From the NCBI RefSeq assembly GCF_019669985.1, contig NZ_AP019782.1, positions 2,660,001 through 2,724,000 on the forward strand: 64,000 nt of DNA, read 5' to 3'. The notes beneath the pieces were generated by a model. It made no database searches, was not told the origin of the DNA, and was given only the letters and a program-made list of their open reading frames with translations. Shown here piece by piece: positions 57,094 through 64,000 of this stretch (positions are counted from its first letter, which is position 1; the number at the start of each line of letters is the position of its first letter). This DNA is from Methylogaea oryzae. GTDB taxonomy: Bacteria > Pseudomonadota > Gammaproteobacteria > Methylococcales > Methylococcaceae. A program made the position numbers and the translations under genes.

Positions 57094-59301
57094 TCAATAC
57101 AAATCCGCCGGATCCACGTCCACCGACCAGCGCAGTTTGGCGGCGGCGGGCAAGGTTTCGGCGTGGCGCAGCAGTTTTTCCAGCAGCCGGTGCAAGGCGG
57201 CACGGTTCCCGCTTTGCAGCAGCAACTGCCAGCGGTAGCGGCCGGCCAGCCGTTCCCGGGGGGCGGGAGCCGGCCCCAGGGCAAACACTTCCGGCGTCTC
57301 GCGCCGCACCCATTCGGCCAATTCCTGCAAGAATACCTGGGGTGCCGAGCGCTCGGTGGCTTCGCCGCGCAACAGGGCTTGATGGCTGAACGGCGGCAGG
57401 CCGGCCGCCTGGCGCTCGGCCAGGGCGTCGCGGGCAAAGCCGGCGTAGCCCTCCCGCAACAGGGAATGCAGTAGAGGATGCTCGGGGTGGTGGGTTTGCA
57501 GCAGCACGGTGCCGGGCTTGTCGCCCCGCCCGGCGCGGCCGGCCACCTGCACGATCAACTGGGCCAGGCGCTCACCGGCGCGGAAATCGACGCTGAACAG
57601 GCCGCCGTCCACGTCGAGCACTCCCACCAGGGTGACGTTGGGGAAATGGTGGCCTTTGGCCAGCATCTGCGTGCCCAGCAGCAGCTGCGCTTTGCCGTTA
57701 TGCACGTCGTCCAGAATGCGTTCCAGCTCGCCCTTGTGGCGGATGCTGTCGCGATCGACCCGCGCCAGCCCGACGCCGGGATAAAAGCTGCGCAGGACCT
57801 GCTCCACCCGTTCGGTGCCCTGCCCCAACGGCCGCAAGTCGTCGCTGCCGCAGTCCGGGCACACGCTGGGCAGGGCTTGGTCCGCGCCGCAGTGATGGCA
57901 GCGCAGGCGCTGTTGCTTGGCGTGCACCACGTCGTTGGCATCGCAGCGGCGGCAACGCGCCACCCAGCCGCAGCCGTGGCAAATCAGCACCGGAGCGTAG
58001 CCGCGCCGATTGAGGAACAGCAATGCCTGCTCGCCCTGGGCCAGGGTTTCCGCCACGGCGCCGCGCAAAGCCGGCGACAGTCCCGCCTCCAGGCGCTGGT
58101 TGCGCAAATCCACCAGCCGCACGCGGGGCGGCAGGGCCTCGCCCGCCCGCTTGGACAGCTGCAACCGTTGGTATCGGCCGCGCCGGGCGTTGTGCACCGT
58201 CTCCAGCGACGGCGTGGCGCTGCCCAGCACGATGGGCACGCCGCCCAGGCGGGCGCGCATCACCGCCACGTCGCGGGCGTGCAGGCGGAAGCCGTCCTGG
58301 GCCTTGAAGGAAGCGTCGTGCTCCTCGTCCACCAAGATCAGGCCCAAGGCGGGCATGGGCGTAAACACCGCCGAACGGGTGCCCAACAGGATAGGCAGTG
58401 CGCCGCGCTGGGCCGCCAGCCACACGCGCAGTCGTTCGGTTTCCGTCAACCCCGAATGGAACAGTCCTACCGGCACGGCGAAGCGTTCGCGGAAACGCGC
58501 CTCCAACTGCGGCGTCAAAGCGATCTCGGGCAACAGGGCCAGCACTTGCCGGCCCTGTTCCAACGCTTGCTGGATCAGGCGCAGATACACCTCGGTCTTG
58601 CCGCTGCCCGTGACGCCTTCCAGCAGGAAGGCTTTGAAACCGCCCAAGGCGGCAGCCACCGCAGCCACCGCCGCGTCCTGCTCCGGGTTGAGCGCCGGCC
58701 CCGGCTTATGCAACGACACTCCCGGCACCACGGCGGGCTGCTCCAGCGGGCAGTCGCGCACCGCGACCCAGCCCTTGTCGCACAAAATTCGCAAGACCTG
58801 GCGCCAATCCCACTCCAGGCTGTCCAACAATTCCTCTTCCACGTCGCCCGCCTGGGCTTGCAGCCAGGCCAGCAACTGCCGCTGACGCGGCGCGCGCTTG
58901 AGCTCGTCGGGGACTTGCGCCCGGCCGGCGTCGGTCAGGCCATAACGCCGCACCGCCTCCTCCGCCGAACGGGCGCGGCGCAGCAATACCGGGAACGCGG
59001 CGGCCAGCACCTCGCCCAGCGGATAGTGGTAATACTCCGCCGCCCAGCGCAACAGGCGCAAATCGCCCCCGTCCAGCAGGGGCCGGCTGTCCAGCACGCG
59101 GGAAATGGGCCGCAGACGCTCGGCCGGCACGTCGGAAACGGGAGAGGACGACACCACGCAACCGACCAGTTGCCGGCGGCCGAACGGCACCAGCACGCGG
59201 CTACCGGGCAGGATGGGAGCGTCGTCACCACCGCGCGGCGGCGTGTAGTCGAACAAACGCGGCAGGGGAACCGGAACGGCGATGCGGAAAATGGTGGGCA
59301 T
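57094..59301 (-). CDS. priA: Primosomal replication restart helicase PriA
   Basis: A 735-residue superfamily 2 helicase that reloads the replisome on stalled forks. An N-terminal 3'-end DNA-binding domain, Walker A GVTGSGKTEVYLRLI, the DEEH box (LVDEEHDASFKAQDG), an aromatic-rich loop and eight zinc cysteines (CHGCGWVARCRRC, CHHCG, CPDCGSDDL) are present, then the C-terminal helicase lobe (GRAGRGDKPG). Length matches the family. Confidence 0.97.
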   Translation of the reverse strand: MPTIFRIAVPVPLPRLFDYTPPRGGDDAPILPGSRVLVPFGRRQLVGCVVSSSPVSDVPAERLRPISRVLDSRPLLDGGDLRLLRWAAEYYHYPLGEVLAAAFPVLLRRARSAEEAVRRYGLTDAGRAQVPDELKRAPRQRQLLAWLQAQAGDVEEELLDSLEWDWRQVLRILCDKGWVAVRDCPLEQPAVVPGVSLHKPGPALNPEQDAAVAAVAAALGGFKAFLLEGVTGSGKTEVYLRLIQQALEQGRQVLALLPEIALTPQLEARFRERFAVPVGLFHSGLTETERLRVWLAAQRGALPILLGTRSAVFTPMPALGLILVDEEHDASFKAQDGFRLHARDVAVMRARLGGVPIVLGSATPSLETVHNARRGRYQRLQLSKRAGEALPPRVRLVDLRNQRLEAGLSPALRGAVAETLAQGEQALLFLNRRGYAPVLICHGCGWVARCRRCDANDVVHAKQQRLRCHHCGADQALPSVCPDCGSDDLRPLGQGTERVEQVLRSFYPGVGLARVDRDSIRHKGELERILDDVHNGKAQLLLGTQMLAKGHHFPNVTLVGVLDVDGGLFSVDFRAGERLAQLIVQVAGRAGRGDKPGTVLLQTHHPEHPLLHSLLREGYAGFARDALAERQAAGLPPFSHQALLRGEATERSAPQVFLQELAEWVRRETPEVFALGPAPAPRERLAGRYRWQLLLQSGNRAALHRLLEKLLRHAETLPAAAKLRWSVDVDPADLY

Positions 59302-59370
59302 AAGTCAGGCGCGGCGCAGTAGTGGCCAGGCCTCGCCACGCCTAGCCGGCATCGCCCGCCTCACACGGGG

Positions 59371-60282
59371 CTATGCCAATTCGAATTTGACCACGACCGA
59401 GCCTTCGGCGTCCCGGGTAGAGCAGCCGAAAGCGATGCAACCGTTGCCTTGCAGCACCACTTCCTCGCGGCGCAGCAGTATCTCGCCACGCTCGTCGAAA
59501 CGCACGAAAGTGCCGTTGCTGCTTTCGTCCACCAGCACGAACTTGTCGCGCCTCAGCTCGATTTTGGCGTGTTGGCGCGAGGCACGCGGGTCGTCGACCA
59601 CCACGTCGCTATCGGGCGAGCGGCCGAAGCGCGCCGTCGGGCGGGCGGAATCCAGCGTGAAAGCGCCGTTCGGGTAGCTGAGCTGCAAGCGGCCGCCCGC
59701 CGTCAAACTCGCCATCATGGACGCCACCGTGTTGCGTCCCGCCAGGATCGTCGCGTTCTCCGGCTCGCTCCACAGCAGTTCGAACACGGCGAACTCGTCC
59801 TGCTTGCCTTTGAGGGCGAAGCTCTCCAGGTTGCGCGTGGCGTCCTTGAAAAACTGCGTGAACTGCTCCACCGCCGCGCTGCTGGTCATGATCTGGCCCG
59901 GCTTGGCCAGCTTCACCAGCCGCGCCGCCGTGTTGACCGTATCGCCGAAAACGTCGCCGTCCTCGGCCTGCAACACCGGCCCGTGGTGAAAACCGATACG
60001 CAGCTTCAAAGGCACGCTGATACCGGGCAAGCCGTGCTCCATTTCCCGCATCATGGCCGTGGCCGCCAAGGCTGCCGCCGTGGCGCTGGGGAACGTCGCC
60101 ATCACTTCGTCGCCGATGGTTTTCACCACCCGCCCGGACTGGGCTTGCACCAGGGATTCCAGCTTTTCCACCACAGCGGTGACGATACGCAAGGCCTCGG
60201 CATCACCCTGGGTCTCATACATGTGGGTGCTGCCGACCAAATCGGCGAACATCAAGCTTTGCTGGCTGGGGGAGTCGCTCAT
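59371..60282 (-). CDS. Class III adenylate/guanylate cyclase with C-terminal FHA domain
   Basis: A 303-residue soluble protein. Residues 1-175 are a class III cyclase catalytic domain; the metal aspartates D14 (FADLVGST) and D58 (KTIGDEVMATF), the base-recognising lysine K54, and the transition-state pair N117 and R121 (GDTVNTAARL) are all present, so it should be active. Residues 205-303 are an FHA phosphothreonine-binding domain (FGRSPDSDVVV, ASRQHAKI, SSNGTFV). The cyclase-first order differs from the more common FHA-first proteins. It may couple Ser/Thr kinase signals to cAMP. ATG 60282 starts MSDSPSQQSLMFADL. Confidence 0.9.
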   Translation of the reverse strand: MSDSPSQQSLMFADLVGSTHMYETQGDAEALRIVTAVVEKLESLVQAQSGRVVKTIGDEVMATFPSATAAALAATAMMREMEHGLPGISVPLKLRIGFHHGPVLQAEDGDVFGDTVNTAARLVKLAKPGQIMTSSAAVEQFTQFFKDATRNLESFALKGKQDEFAVFELLWSEPENATILAGRNTVASMMASLTAGGRLQLSYPNGAFTLDSARPTARFGRSPDSDVVVDDPRASRQHAKIELRRDKFVLVDESSNGTFVRFDERGEILLRREEVVLQGNGCIAFGCSTRDAEGSVVVKFELA

Positions 60283-60391
60283 GATCCGAAAATCTCTGTC
60301 GTCGTTTGCCTGGAAACCCGGGGCGGCGACACGCCACCCTGGGACGGCGAAACTATAACCCAATGCGCGACCCGGCAGAACAGGCAACCGC

Positions 60392-60718
60392 TCAGGCGAG
60401 TTCGGCCCCCCGTTCGCCGCTGCTGATGCGTCCCCCTTCCTTCACTTCGACCACATACACCTTGCCGTCGCCGTGGCGGCCGGAGTGGGCCTCCCGCATG
60501 ATGGTGGCGACGATGGCCTCCACCTGGTGGTCGGCGGCGAAAATTTCCAAACGTTTTTTGGCGATGAAAGGCATGAAATCCTGAGCCGCGCCGCGGGTTT
60601 CCCGCCCGAACCCTTCGCAATCGGACACGCTCATGCCGGGGAAATGCTCGATTTCCATCAAGGCTTGGGCGACGCGTCCCAGCATGAACGGTTGGATATA
60701 GGCCCGGATTTCCTTCAT
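60392..60718 (-). CDS. PII-like protein linked to metal efflux
   Basis: A 108-residue PII-superfamily protein: KEIRAYIQPFMLGRVAQALM at the start and the nucleotide-binding HSGRHGDGKVYVVEV near residue 80. The T-loop (GFGRETRGAAQDFMPFIAKK) is about five residues shorter than in GlnB and lacks the tyrosine that is uridylylated, so it is not a regular nitrogen regulator. A PII group of this kind is known to sit beside heavy-metal RND genes. It follows czcA on the same strand by 13 bp; GAGGTG precedes the ATG. Confidence 0.88.
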   Translation of the reverse strand: MKEIRAYIQPFMLGRVAQALMEIEHFPGMSVSDCEGFGRETRGAAQDFMPFIAKKRLEIFAADHQVEAIVATIMREAHSGRHGDGKVYVVEVKEGGRISSGERGAELA

Positions 60719-60731
60719 AAACACCTCGGCG

Positions 60732-63700
60732 TCACGGCTCGCCCCTCTCCTCGAAATGTCGATACAGCAGGGGCAGCAAAGTCAAAGTCAACAGGGTCGC
60801 GCTCACCAGCCCGCCGATGATGACCACGGCGAAAGGCTTGACCGTCTCGGCGCCCACCTGGGTGGACAAGGCGGCCGGCAGCAGGCCCAGCATCGCCATT
60901 AAAGCGGTCATGATGACCGGCCGCAAGCGGCTGATGGATCCCCGCATGACGGCGTCGTGCAAGCCGCTGCCTTCCCGGCGCAGTTGATTGATCTGGGACA
61001 ACAGGATGACGCCGTTCTGCACCGCGATGCCGAACAGGGCGATAAATCCCACGGCGGCCGACACGCTGAGGTTGATGCCGGTCAACAGCAGCGCCACCAA
61101 ACCGCCGATCAAGGCGAAAGGCACGTTCATGACGATCAGGGCGGCGTTTTTGACCGAATGGAACGTCCAGAACAGCAAGGCGAAAATCAACAACAAGCTG
61201 ACCGGCACGATGACATAGAGCCGCTTCATGGCGCGCTGCTGGTTCTCGAACTGGCCGCTCCACACCATGCGGTAACCCGGCGGCAAATCCACCTCCTGCG
61301 CCACTTTTTCCATGGCCTCGGCCACGAAGCTGCCTTGATCCCGGTCGATCAGGTTGCACTTGATGGCGATGCGGCGCATGTTGTCCTCGCGGCTGATGCG
61401 GGAAGCGCCCTGGTTGACTTTGATGTCCGCCAATTGGGCCAAGGGGATGCTGGCGCCGTCGGGAGTGGCGACGGCGAGGTTTTCCAGGTCCGCCACCGAG
61501 CCGCGCGCTTCGCCGGCCAGCCGCACGGAAATGTCGAAACGGCGCGACCCCTCAAGCATTTGGGTGGCGGCCTTGCCGCCGACGCCGATCTCGATGACCC
61601 GCTCGACGTCCGCAACGTTAAGCCCATAGCGGGAAATTTTGTCGCGGTCGATGCGCACCAGCATCTGCGCCAGGCCGGCCTGTTGTTCCGCCGCCACGTC
61701 GGTGGCGCCACGGGTTTTCTTGAGGATGTCGGTGACTTGATTGGCCTTTTCCTGCAGCACTTTCAAATCGTCGCCGAAAATTTTCACGGCGATTTCGCCC
61801 TTGACGCCGGAAATGGCCTCCTCGACGTTGTCCTGGATCACCTGGGAGAAATTCAGCTGGATGCCGGGGAAGATCTCCAGCTTGGCGTTCATCGCTTTCA
61901 CCAGCTCATCCTTGTCGGAATAGCGCCAAGTCTCCTTGGGCTGCAAGTCGACCAGCACCTCCAGGTTGTTGTAGCCCTTGGGGTCGGTGCCGTCCTCGGG
62001 ACGGCCCAACTGGGTCAAAACCGATTTGACCTCGTCGAACTCCGCCACCCGGCTGCGCACGTCCTGTTCGATTTGCTTGGCCTTGCTGCGGGAAATGGGC
62101 GTCGGCAGGGTAATGGTCAGCCAGATATTGCCCTCGTCCAGTTTGGGCATGAACTCAGTGCCGATCCAATGCATGGACGCCAAAGCCAGCAGCAGCGCGC
62201 TCACCGAGGCGACGAGCATTTTGCGCGGCTGGTCCAGCACCCAGGCCAGCGCACGGCCGTAGCGTTGCTCCATCCAATGCACCAGGGGATTGTGTTTTTC
62301 CGCCAAGCGCGGCCCCAGCAAATAGCTGAGCAACACGGGGATCAAGGTCAACGTCACGATCAGCGAGCCCAGCAGGGCGAAACTGAGGGTGTAAGCCATG
62401 GGGGAGAAAATCTTCGCCTCCACCCGCTGGAAAGTGAAGATGGGCAGAAACGCCGTGATGAGGATGGCCTTGGAGAACAGGATGGGGCGGCCCATGTCGG
62501 CGGCGGTGAGCAGCATGGACTGACGGATATGGGGCAGGCTGGCGTTGTCGCGCAACTCCAGGGTAGTGCGCACCATGAGAGCCTCCACCAGCACCACGGC
62601 GCTGTCCACGATCACGCCGAAATCGATGGCGCCCAGGGAGATAAGATTGGCGGAAATGTTCTGCGCGCTGATGAGGATAAAAGCGAACAGCAACGACAGC
62701 GGAATCACCAGGGTAACGATCACCGCCGCCAGGGTGTGGCGCAGGAATACCACCAGGATCGCCAGAATCAGCACCGCGCCTTCGAGCATATTGTGCTCCA
62801 CGGTGTGCACCGTATGCCGCACCAGATCGGTGCGATCGTAAATGGGCTTGATCTTCACGCCGGGGGGCAGGCCGTGGCTGTTCAATTCGTCGATTTTGCC
62901 CTTGACGCCGTCCAGCACCTCCACGGCGTCCCGCCCTTTGACCAGCAGCACCACGCCTTCCACCACGTCGGCGTCGCCGTTGAAGCCGACGATGCCCAGC
63001 CGCGGCTGCGGGCCGACGGTGATGCGCGCGACGTCCTTCACCCGCACCGGCACGCCGTCGCGGCTATCCACCACGACGCCGCCGATTTCCTCGGCACTGG
63101 ACAAGGAGCCGATGCCGCGCACCACCAAAGCCTCGTCGCCGTCGTCGATATAGCCGCCGCCGGTATTGGCGTTATTGGCGGAAATCGCTTGGAACACCTG
63201 GTCGACGGTGAGCTTCAAATTGCGCAGCCGATCGGGAAACACCTCCACCAGGTACTGCTTGACCCCGCCGCCGAAAGACACCACGTCGGCCACGCCCTGC
63301 ACAGTGCGCAGGGCCGGTTCGATGGTCCAATCCTGCAAGGCGCGCTGCTCCAACAGCGGAGTATGCTTGGCCTCGATGACGTAGCGGTAGATTTCGCCGA
63401 CCCCGGTGGTCAGTGGCCCCAGCACCGGGCGCACGCTGGAGGGAATGTCCACGCGAGCCAAGCGCTCCAGCGCCTGCTGGCGGGAAAAATAATCCTCCGC
63501 GCTGTCGTCGAAAGTGAGCGTCACCACCGACAGGCCGAAAATGGACACGGAACGCATGTTGATCAAATGCGGCAGCCCGTTCATTTCCTTTTCGATGGGC
63601 AGCGTGACCAGTTTTTCCACTTCCTCGGGCGCTTGGCCGGGGAACTGGGTGACCACCTGGACAAAGACGTTCTGCACGTCGGGAAACGCCTGGATCGGCA

Positions 63701-63800
63701 GCTGCTCGAAAGAAAGCACGCCGAGCATGGCCAGCGCCAGGGTGGCGCCCATCACCAACGGGCGCTGTTGCAGGCAAAATACCAGTAGACGATAAATCAC
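60732..63800 (-). CDS. czcA: Heavy-metal efflux RND transporter, CzcA type
   Basis: A 1022-residue inner-membrane pump of the HME-RND family with twelve membrane segments and two periplasmic loops. The proton-relay acids D393, D399 and E406 (AIDFGVIVDSAVVLVE) match the D-D-E spacing of CzcA/CnrA pumps for divalent ions such as cobalt, zinc, cadmium or nickel, rather than the CusA copper/silver type. The start is GTG at 63800. The adaptor gene ends 3 bp upstream, so they form one operon with the PII-like gene. Confidence 0.93.
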   Translation of the reverse strand: MIYRLLVFCLQQRPLVMGATLALAMLGVLSFEQLPIQAFPDVQNVFVQVVTQFPGQAPEEVEKLVTLPIEKEMNGLPHLINMRSVSIFGLSVVTLTFDDSAEDYFSRQQALERLARVDIPSSVRPVLGPLTTGVGEIYRYVIEAKHTPLLEQRALQDWTIEPALRTVQGVADVVSFGGGVKQYLVEVFPDRLRNLKLTVDQVFQAISANNANTGGGYIDDGDEALVVRGIGSLSSAEEIGGVVVDSRDGVPVRVKDVARITVGPQPRLGIVGFNGDADVVEGVVLLVKGRDAVEVLDGVKGKIDELNSHGLPPGVKIKPIYDRTDLVRHTVHTVEHNMLEGAVLILAILVVFLRHTLAAVIVTLVIPLSLLFAFILISAQNISANLISLGAIDFGVIVDSAVVLVEALMVRTTLELRDNASLPHIRQSMLLTAADMGRPILFSKAILITAFLPIFTFQRVEAKIFSPMAYTLSFALLGSLIVTLTLIPVLLSYLLGPRLAEKHNPLVHWMEQRYGRALAWVLDQPRKMLVASVSALLLALASMHWIGTEFMPKLDEGNIWLTITLPTPISRSKAKQIEQDVRSRVAEFDEVKSVLTQLGRPEDGTDPKGYNNLEVLVDLQPKETWRYSDKDELVKAMNAKLEIFPGIQLNFSQVIQDNVEEAISGVKGEIAVKIFGDDLKVLQEKANQVTDILKKTRGATDVAAEQQAGLAQMLVRIDRDKISRYGLNVADVERVIEIGVGGKAATQMLEGSRRFDISVRLAGEARGSVADLENLAVATPDGASIPLAQLADIKVNQGASRISREDNMRRIAIKCNLIDRDQGSFVAEAMEKVAQEVDLPPGYRMVWSGQFENQQRAMKRLYVIVPVSLLLIFALLFWTFHSVKNAALIVMNVPFALIGGLVALLLTGINLSVSAAVGFIALFGIAVQNGVILLSQINQLRREGSGLHDAVMRGSISRLRPVIMTALMAMLGLLPAALSTQVGAETVKPFAVVIIGGLVSATLLTLTLLPLLYRHFEERGEP

Positions 63801-63803
63801 GGG

Positions 63804-64000
63804 CTAAGATCCTGCCGCTTCCTGCGCATTGGCTTCCTCGGCGCGCAACAGCAACGCGCCCTCCGTCACCAGGCGCTCGCCGGCTTGCAGGCCCTGCTCG
63901 ACCACGCCCATGTCCTTCAAGCGCAAGCCGATCTTGATGTCGCGCCGTTGAAAGCGGCCGCCGCCGAGCGCGACGAACACGGAGTCCGAATCCCCTTCGG
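63804..64000 (-). CDS. czcB: Efflux periplasmic adaptor, CzcB/CusB type (C-terminal part only)
   Basis: Only the last 65 residues are in the window; the gene begins beyond the right edge. The sequence (DSVFVALGGGRFQRRDIKIG, MGVVEQGLQAGERLVTEGALLL) is the C-terminal beta-barrel and membrane-proximal part of an RND membrane-fusion adaptor. It stops 3 bp before the czcA GTG. Confidence 0.85.
   Translation of the reverse strand, partial: EGDSDSVFVALGGGRFQRRDIKIGLRLKDMGVVEQGLQAGERLVTEGALLLRAEEANAQEAAGS

Noticed and set aside
60957-63788. 943-codon plus-strand frame opposite czcA
   Set aside because: Antisense to a complete RND pump, with low-complexity His/Gln composition and no ribosome site; a shadow.

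Overview
This 64 kb, GC-rich chromosomal window comes from a gammaproteobacterium. The evidence is three classic gammaproteobacterial gene orders: dapB-carA-carB-greA; nnr-tsaE-amidase-mutL-miaA-hfq-hflX-hflK-hflC-hisZ-purA with tRNA-Leu and rnr-rlmB nearby; and pheA-hisC-tyrA-aroA-cmk-rpsA-ihfB-lapB. The GC-rich codon use and accessory content (phosphate porin, EboD-like cyclase, HME-RND efflux with a PII-like protein) would suit the Methylococcales or a related lineage, but no diagnostic methane gene is present, so the family is inference.

Layout. 1-10 kb: pyrimidine/arginine precursor (carAB), lysine/diaminopimelate (dapB), UDP-glucose (galU) and RNA maturation genes (rlmB, rnr), all on the minus strand. 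10-23 kb: a plus-strand tRNA-Leu(CAG), then the long minus-strand nnr-to-purA block for cell-wall cleavage, tRNA modification, mismatch repair, RNA chaperoning and membrane quality control. 23-33 kb: queG (plus), a ComEA-like protein, a frameshifted lapB, then ihfB, rpsA and a tightly packed aromatic amino-acid operon (pheA-hisC-tyrA-aroA-cmk).

33-41 kb is accessory: a BrnTA toxin-antitoxin pair, a 982-residue DUF4062-NACHT-FGE-sulfatase protein that resembles bacterial NLR-like sensors and diversified lectin-fold proteins, a CREST-type membrane hydrolase, ThpR, PncC, an unrecognised protein and a MOSC protein, with a REP-like element between thpR and pncC. 41-49 kb: a phosphate-selective porin behind four in-register PhoB half-sites, a MoeB/ThiF enzyme, an orphan EboD-type sugar-phosphate cyclase, an exported cyclase-family protein, repeat elements, a DUF1906 protein and a membrane protein with an internal duplication.

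49-64 kb: a P-loop ATPase translationally coupled to metA, envelope proteins (DUF2272 lipoprotein, polysaccharide deacetylase, OmpA-like lipoprotein), a 2Fe-2S ferredoxin, priA-argS-ftsN, an adenylate cyclase-FHA fusion, and a CzcA-type metal efflux system with its adaptor (cut by the window edge) and a short-T-loop PII-like protein.

The most interesting items are the DUF4062-NACHT-FGE gene beside BrnTA, the 5-bp tandem duplication that breaks lapB, the extended Pho box, the orphan EboD cluster, and the internally duplicated membrane protein next to the DUF1906 gene.
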